Below, piece by piece: positions 51,031 to 56,674 of a stretch of DNA of 56,674 bases. Numbering within the stretch: position 1 is the stretch's first letter; each line of letters starts with the position of its first letter. The DNA lies in the NCBI GenBank assembly GCA_030830625.1, contig JAURMQ010000115.1, positions 1 through 56,674 of the forward strand, read 5' to 3'. The notes beneath the pieces were generated by a model. The model had not been told where the DNA came from. It worked only from the letters and a program-made list of their open reading frames with translations, and made no database searches. The position numbers and the translations under genes are program-made. The stretch is from Flavobacteriaceae bacterium. GTDB taxonomy: Bacteria > Bacteroidota > Bacteroidia > Flavobacteriales > Flavobacteriaceae.

Positions 51031-51414
51031 ATGGCTGAGGAAATAAAAGCTAGATACTCCGACGAAGATTTGGAATATTTCAGAACATTGATTGAAGAAA
51101 AAATAAGTAAAGCAAAGGAGGACTTGGTATTGCTGAAAAGTGCCTACATGAATGATGGGAACAATGGAACAGACGATACCTCTCCTACTTTTAAGGCTTT
51201 TGAAGAGGGATCCGAAACCATGTCTAAAGAAGCCAACACCCAGTTGGCCATTCGACAAGAAAAATTTATCCGCGATCTCAAAAACGCCATGATTCGGATT
51301 GAAAATAAAACCTACGGTGTATGTCGTGTGACTGGAAAATTGATCAATAAGCAACGACTTTTGTTGGTCCCTCATGCTACTTTGAGCATTGAGGCCAAAA
51401 ATATGCAAAAATAG
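51031..51414 (+). CDS. DksA/TraR-family regulator with degenerate zinc finger
   Basis: 127 aa; coiled-coil N-terminus, IENKTYGVCRVTGKLINKQRLLLVPHATLSIEAK. Confidence 0.85.
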   Translation: MAEEIKARYSDEDLEYFRTLIEEKISKAKEDLVLLKSAYMNDGNNGTDDTSPTFKAFEEGSETMSKEANTQLAIRQEKFIRDLKNAMIRIENKTYGVCRVTGKLINKQRLLLVPHATLSIEAKNMQK

Positions 51415-51417
51415 CAC

Positions 51418-52095
51418 TTGAAATTAAAGGTCTCCAATATCAACCTGCCAACAGCCATTGTCGTTATACTTTGTATGCTGTTGATGGATCAAGCGTCAAA
51501 GTTTTTTATCAAAATGAATTACCCTCTTTCTCTTTATGGCAATAGTGCCATACTGGATTGGGGATTCTTTAAGTTGCTTTTTGTAGAAAATAAAGGAATG
51601 GCAATGGGAACCAAACTCAATGATTTTTTCCCGTTTATCTCTGACAAATCCGCTAAACTCGTATTGACCATTTTCCGCCTCATTGCTATCGTTGGTATTG
51701 GGTATTGGTTATGGGATAACATCCGTAAAAAAACCTCTAATCTCTTTCGTTGGGCGCTATGCCTCATTTTTGCCGGAGCGTTGGGAAATATTATTGATTC
51801 TGTTTTTTACGGACTTATTTTTTCACACAGTTATGGTCAAATAGCTACCCTATTCCCAGAAGGTGGAGGATATGCCCCAATCTTTCAAGGACATGTGGTA
51901 GATATGTTACAATTTCCACTGGTCAGCTGGAATTGGCCTGATTGGATGCCTTGGGTGGGTGGAGAGCATTTTACCTTTTTTAAATATGTCTTCAATATTG
52001 CCGACTTTTTTATCAGTATTGGAGTAGGCATCTTAATCGTTTTTAATAAAAAAATATTTGGGCAGACGAAACCCCTTTTGAATCAAAAAGAATAA
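51418..52095 (+). CDS. lspA: Lipoprotein signal peptidase
   Basis: MDQASKFFIK; VENKGMAMG; ALGNIIDSVFYG; NIADFFISIGV catalytic Asp motifs. Confidence 0.92.
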   Translation: MKLKVSNINLPTAIVVILCMLLMDQASKFFIKMNYPLSLYGNSAILDWGFFKLLFVENKGMAMGTKLNDFFPFISDKSAKLVLTIFRLIAIVGIGYWLWDNIRKKTSNLFRWALCLIFAGALGNIIDSVFYGLIFSHSYGQIATLFPEGGGYAPIFQGHVVDMLQFPLVSWNWPDWMPWVGGEHFTFFKYVFNIADFFISIGVGILIVFNKKIFGQTKPLLNQKE

Positions 52096-52646
52096 ATCTC
52101 CCTTGGGGTTACTGCATAGTCCAATGCGATATCATAGGGTTGAACCTCTTCAATTTTAGGAATAGGATCGAAGAAAGACAGTCCTACTTTAACAACGCTT
52201 GAATTGCATTGGGCTAAAAAACGGTCGTAATACCCCTTCCCATAGCCCACGCGCTGGCCTTGCTTGTCAAAAATCAATAGGGGTACAAAAACTACCTCTA
52301 CTTGTTTTGGGGAAATCGCAATTCCCGAAAGAGGTTCGGGAATGCCCCAACTGTTTTCTTTCAAAGGGGTCTGATCGGTGAGCAAAAAATGTTCTAGGCT
52401 ATAATTTGCCACCATCTTGGGAATAACGGAAGATTTGTCTTTCCCTTGCAAAATAGAAAGCAAATAAGAAGTATCTACTTCCTTGTTTTTTTCGGACGTC
52501 AAAAACAAATGATAAACAGAGTGCCCCCATATATCTAAGGCCAAACATCGGTTGGAAAGATCGATACTCCCCTGTGCAATTTCGTCCTCTGAAAGCAAAT
52601 CTCTCTGCTTGAGATACTCCTTTCTTAAAGCCGCTTTATGGTTCAA
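52083..52646 (-). CDS. 5-formyltetrahydrofolate cyclo-ligase
   Basis: KAALRKEYLKQRDLL; VFVPLLIFDKQGQRVGYGKGYYDRFLA. Confidence 0.92.
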   Translation of the reverse strand: MNHKAALRKEYLKQRDLLSEDEIAQGSIDLSNRCLALDIWGHSVYHLFLTSEKNKEVDTSYLLSILQGKDKSSVIPKMVANYSLEHFLLTDQTPLKENSWGIPEPLSGIAISPKQVEVVFVPLLIFDKQGQRVGYGKGYYDRFLAQCNSSVVKVGLSFFDPIPKIEEVQPYDIALDYAVTPREIYSF

Positions 52647-52742
52647 ATACTTTTGATTTAGGATTTAAAATTAAGCATATTTAACGACCCTCTGTCTCAA
52701 GTTCTTTTTTTCTAATGCTTTGAGAAAACGTAACTTCGTATT

Positions 52743-54536
52743 ATGGATACAGCACCCATCGAAATTCAAATCAAAACACTTCCCACCGACCCAGGTGTAT
52801 ATCAGTATTTTGATAAGGACGATACTGTGATTTATGTGGGTAAGGCCAAAAACCTCAAACGCAGGGTAACCTCATATTTTACAAAGGTTCACGACAATGC
52901 TAAAACCCGAATACTGGTGAAAAAAATCTACCGAATGGAACATATAGTGGTTCCTACTGAGGTAGATGCTTTACTGCTGGAAAACAACCTCATCAAAAAA
53001 TACCGTCCCCGATATAATATTCTTTTAAAAGACGACAAAACTTATCCTTGGATTTGCATCAAAAAAGAGCCTTTCCCTCGTGTGTTCAGTACCCGAAAAG
53101 TGATCCATGACGGATCTGAATATTTTGGTCCCTATCCTAATGTAAAAACGGTTTATACCTTATTAGAACTCATTCGAGGATTGTACCCCATACGAACGTG
53201 TAACTACGACCTCTCAGAGCAAAAAATTCAAAAAAAGGAATATAAAGTTTGTCTAGAATACCATATTGGCAATTGTCTGGCTCCTTGTGAAAACAAAGTA
53301 AGCGAAGAAGATTACGCCCAAAATATTGCTGCCATTCGTGACATCATTAAGGGAAATTTTCGGCGGTCACTGGACCAGTTCAAAACCCAAATGAAGCAAT
53401 ATGCATCAGCAATGGAGTTTGAAAGGGCACAAGAAATCAAAGAAAAACTGGAGTCACTGGAAAATTACCAAGCCAAATCTACAGTGGTGAGCCCAAAAAT
53501 TACCAATGTAGACGTTTTTACCATTATCTCCGACGAAAGCTATGGCTATGTCAACTTTTTCCAAGTCGCCTATGGCTCTATCATCCGTTCTCATACTTTA
53601 GAAATCAAAAAAAAGCTGGATGAAAGCGAAAAAGAAATGCTGTCCCTGGCCATCGTTGACCTTCGCCAGCGGTTCAATTCTCAATCCAAGGAAATATATC
53701 TGCCCTTTGAAATCCACTTGGGACCAAAAGTGAAAGTAACTGTTCCCAAATTGGGTGATAAAAAAAAACTGATAGCGCTTTCCCAAAGGAATGCCAAGTT
53801 TTTCCGCTTAGAGCGCTTTAAACAAATTAAAATAATAGACCCCGAACGTCATGTAAAACGCTTAATGCAACAAATGAAAACAGATCTCCGCCTTCAAGAA
53901 GAACCTGTTCATATCGAGTGCTTTGACAATTCCAACATTCAAGGAACCAACCCCACTGCAGCCTGTGTCGTCTTTAAAAATGGCAAACCTTTTAAAAGGG
54001 ACTACCGCCATTTTAAAATAAAAACTGTTGTGGGTCCCGATGATTTTGCTTCTATGGAAGAGGTCGTTCATCGTCGCTATAAACGACTCGCTGATGAAGG
54101 GCAATCTCTCCCGCAACTGATCGTGATTGATGGGGGAAAAGGCCAACTTTCGTCTGCAGTGAAAAGTCTAGATCGATTGGGCTTAAGAGGTCAAATTGCC
54201 ATCATTGGTATCGCCAAAAGACTGGAGGAAATCTACTATCCTGACGACAGTATTCCGCTGTACTTAGATAAAAAATCAGAGACTTTGAAAGTCATTCAAC
54301 AATTACGAAATGAGGCCCACCGCTTTGGTTTGACTCTTCACCGAAACATCCGAAGCAAGAATGCTCTCAAATCCCCCTTAGATGATATCGAGGGAATAGG
54401 CCCAAAAACTAAAGAGCTGTTGCTCAAAGAATTCAAATCGCTTAAAAGAATCAAGGCCGCAGAGCAAGGGGAAATCATCCTATTGCTTGGAAAAGTAAAA
54501 GGAGGTAAAATTTACCAAAAATTAAAAGCCCTTTAA
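52743..54536 (+). CDS. uvrC: Excinuclease ABC subunit C
   Basis: GVYQYFDKDDTVIYVGKAKNLKRRVTSYF (GIY-YIG), ECFDNSNIQGTNPTAACVVF, IDGGKGQLSSA, C-terminal HhH. Confidence 0.97.
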   Translation: MDTAPIEIQIKTLPTDPGVYQYFDKDDTVIYVGKAKNLKRRVTSYFTKVHDNAKTRILVKKIYRMEHIVVPTEVDALLLENNLIKKYRPRYNILLKDDKTYPWICIKKEPFPRVFSTRKVIHDGSEYFGPYPNVKTVYTLLELIRGLYPIRTCNYDLSEQKIQKKEYKVCLEYHIGNCLAPCENKVSEEDYAQNIAAIRDIIKGNFRRSLDQFKTQMKQYASAMEFERAQEIKEKLESLENYQAKSTVVSPKITNVDVFTIISDESYGYVNFFQVAYGSIIRSHTLEIKKKLDESEKEMLSLAIVDLRQRFNSQSKEIYLPFEIHLGPKVKVTVPKLGDKKKLIALSQRNAKFFRLERFKQIKIIDPERHVKRLMQQMKTDLRLQEEPVHIECFDNSNIQGTNPTAACVVFKNGKPFKRDYRHFKIKTVVGPDDFASMEEVVHRRYKRLADEGQSLPQLIVIDGGKGQLSSAVKSLDRLGLRGQIAIIGIAKRLEEIYYPDDSIPLYLDKKSETLKVIQQLRNEAHRFGLTLHRNIRSKNALKSPLDDIEGIGPKTKELLLKEFKSLKRIKAAEQGEIILLLGKVKGGKIYQKLKAL

Positions 54537-54602
54537 GCTTCTTTTAATTTTTATTTAATCCTCAAGATTCGAGCTTTACAATCATTTATTTATTTTTGTC
54601 TG

Positions 54603-55418
54603 ATGATCCCAATGATGAAAAAACAATTTCTGATCATTTTATTAAGCAGTAAATGCTTGTTGAGTTTCGCTCAATTGGATACAGAAAATACAGCTTCAGA
54701 TAAAGGACTCCCTTTCAAGGCAGGAGAATGGTTCCAGTTCAGAATCCACTATGGAATATTCAATGCCAGCTATGCAACCTTAGAACTCAGCAGAGACACC
54801 TTGAAAGGCATGCCCGTTTTGCATGCCAAGGGGTACGGCACTACTACTGGTCTTGCACGTTGGTTCTTTAAGGTCGAAGATTATTACGACTCCTATTTTG
54901 ATGATAAAAAGGTAATCCCTTACTGGTTCGTTAGAGACATCTATGAAGGGGGGTACACCAAAAACTTAGAAATCAATTTTGATCACCATAAAAATTTGGC
55001 TTTTGTAAATGATTTAAAAAACAAAAAAAAGCGGTCATTTAAAATTGCTAAAAATGCTCAAGACCTTATCTCTGCCTTCTACTATCTGAGGGCCAATTAT
55101 CCTGAAGATGAACTCATTCTGAACGAAACTTTTAATATCAATATGTTTTTCGATAACGAAAACTATGTTTTTAAAATGAAGTACTTGGGAAAAGAAACCC
55201 TGAGCACAAAATTTGGCAAAGTCCCTTGTGTAAAGTTCAGGCCTTATGTTCAATCGGGACGAGTTTTTAGAGAACAGGAAAGTGTTACCTTGTGGATCAC
55301 AGAAGATGACAACAAAATTCCCATCAGAGTTCAAGCCGATTTAGCCATTGGATCCATCAAAGTCGATTTAGAAAAATTCAGAAATTTATCAACTCCCTTT
55401 AAAATCAATTTCGATTAA
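54603..55418 (+). CDS. DUF3108-type secreted protein
   Basis: 271 aa; KAGEWFQFRIHYGIFNASYATLEL; signal peptide. The start may be the internal ATG at 54612 or 54615. Confidence 0.78.
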   Translation: MIPMMKKQFLIILLSSKCLLSFAQLDTENTASDKGLPFKAGEWFQFRIHYGIFNASYATLELSRDTLKGMPVLHAKGYGTTTGLARWFFKVEDYYDSYFDDKKVIPYWFVRDIYEGGYTKNLEINFDHHKNLAFVNDLKNKKKRSFKIAKNAQDLISAFYYLRANYPEDELILNETFNINMFFDNENYVFKMKYLGKETLSTKFGKVPCVKFRPYVQSGRVFREQESVTLWITEDDNKIPIRVQADLAIGSIKVDLEKFRNLSTPFKINFD

Positions 55419-55523
55419 AACACCTGATTGTTTATTACTTTTTGAATAACTTTTTGTTAAATCCTTTGCGATTCAACACTTAATACAAGAAATTTGCGTT
55501 GAACAAAATAGGTTTGTGTTTAG

Positions 55524-56674
55524 ATGAACAAAGCTTTTGTCGTACTATTTTTATACGGAATTGCCGTTTTATTGTCTTCCTGTGAAGATAAAGCACCATC
55601 CTTATTGACAGACTCCCCCGTCGCCGAAGTCAAAATGAAACCCAAAATACTGAAATATGGTTTTGACTTGGATGAATATACATTTGTAAAGAAAAAAATA
55701 AAAAAAGGAGATACTTTTGGATCAATCTTAGAGAGCAATGGTATTGACTACCCTGAAGTATTCAATATTCTTCAAGCCATCAAAAATAAAGTGAGCATAA
55801 AAAGATTGATAGAAGGAAAATCCTACACGCTCTTTTATACCAAAGATAGTATTCCTACCCCCAAAGCTTTTGTTTACGAACCCCAAATTGACTCTTACAC
55901 CCTGATTCAACTCAGAGACAGTATTTATGGTGAAATCGTAAACAAACCCATCAAGAGGGTTCAAAAAGAGGCCTATGGTATGATCGAAAATTCACTGTAC
56001 GAAACCATGTTGACTGCTGGATTAAACGATCAATTGACCTATTACTTAGCGGACGTTTACGCTTGGAATATTGATTTTCATAGGCTGCACAAAGGCGACC
56101 GTTTTAAAGTCATTTACACTGAAAAATTTGTGGATGATACCCTCTCTATTGGTATCGAACGGATTAAAGCTGCCATATTTGAACACGCAGGAAAAGAGTT
56201 TTACGCCTTCGAGTTTAAACCCGATTCGATCAAAGGAATCGTTGAATATTTTGATGAAAACGCCAAAAATCTAAGACGGGCCTTTCTCAAAGCGCCTGTA
56301 AAGTTTGGTCCTATTAGCTCTCGTTATAATCTCAAACGCAGAATTGCTTATTATGGAAACCGCGTCAGACCCCACCGTGGTACCGACTTTGCTGCCAATG
56401 TAGGAACTCCAATTCTGTCCACTGCCAATGGAGTCGTAACCAAATCCTCCTATACCAAAGGAAACGGCAATTATGTGACCATCAAACACAACAACACCTA
56501 TAGCACCCAGTACCTTCATATGAAACGCCGAAAAGTAAAAGTGGGAGAATTTGTTACCCAAGGACAAGTGATTGGATGGGTAGGAATGACAGGCAATACC
56601 TCGGGGCCTCATGTTTGCTACCGATTCTGGAAAAACGGTAAACAAGTAGATCCATTTAAGCAAAAACTGCCAGA
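55524..56674 (+). CDS. M23 family metallopeptidase lipoprotein, truncated by the right edge
   Basis: Open to the edge so missing from the ORF track; MNKAFVVLFLYGIAVLLSSCEDK lipobox; HRGTDFAANVGTPILSTANGVV and QYLHM...GNTSGPHVCYRFWKNGK. Confidence 0.9.
   Translation, partial: MNKAFVVLFLYGIAVLLSSCEDKAPSLLTDSPVAEVKMKPKILKYGFDLDEYTFVKKKIKKGDTFGSILESNGIDYPEVFNILQAIKNKVSIKRLIEGKSYTLFYTKDSIPTPKAFVYEPQIDSYTLIQLRDSIYGEIVNKPIKRVQKEAYGMIENSLYETMLTAGLNDQLTYYLADVYAWNIDFHRLHKGDRFKVIYTEKFVDDTLSIGIERIKAAIFEHAGKEFYAFEFKPDSIKGIVEYFDENAKNLRRAFLKAPVKFGPISSRYNLKRRIAYYGNRVRPHRGTDFAANVGTPILSTANGVVTKSSYTKGNGNYVTIKHNNTYSTQYLHMKRRKVKVGEFVTQGQVIGWVGMTGNTSGPHVCYRFWKNGKQVDPFKQKLP

Overview
This is a gene-dense chromosomal segment from a Bacteroidota bacterium, almost certainly a flavobacterium. 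The evidence is the mutY-ssb-gldE-gldD synteny, an atpD-atpC pair detached from the rest of the ATP synthase genes, several TonB receptors, and TAnnTTTG-type promoters. I see no rRNA, tRNA, CRISPR array, prophage, IS element or restriction system. Main blocks: SulP transporter; uronate catabolism (UxaB, UxaA) with a Gfo/Idh/MocA oxidoreductase and cupin; PHP-domain phosphodiesterase and a secreted beta-propeller-like protein; methyltransferase, GT2 and GT9 glycan genes; SET-domain, SGNH hydrolase and bile-acid symporter genes; a tandem M16 peptidase pair; gldD/gldE/ssb/mutY; HU, a 29-aa basic protein and RNase G/E; recX, TonB receptor and atpC/atpD; an orphan SusC-like receptor; acyl-CoA ligase and acyltransferase; DUF4270, a truncated GT5, panC, panD and radA; gdhA, recO, TonB receptor, ileS, DksA-like, lspA; FTHF cyclo-ligase, uvrC, DUF3108 and an M23 peptidase cut by the right edge. 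The signals most worth follow-up are: (1) an unlisted 29-codon Lys/Arg-rich ORF between HU and rng; (2) three consecutive hairpins in the rng leader, suggesting RNase autoregulation; (3) an ileS with the HIGH signature rearranged to GIHH; (4) an ORF-free interval with two tandem plus-strand terminators, suggesting small RNA(s); (5) a C-terminal frameshift in the second M16 peptidase; (6) a starch-synthase-like protein with only the N-terminal half. I do not see clear evidence of an entirely new multi-gene system. All functional calls come from reading motifs by eye; no searches were run.
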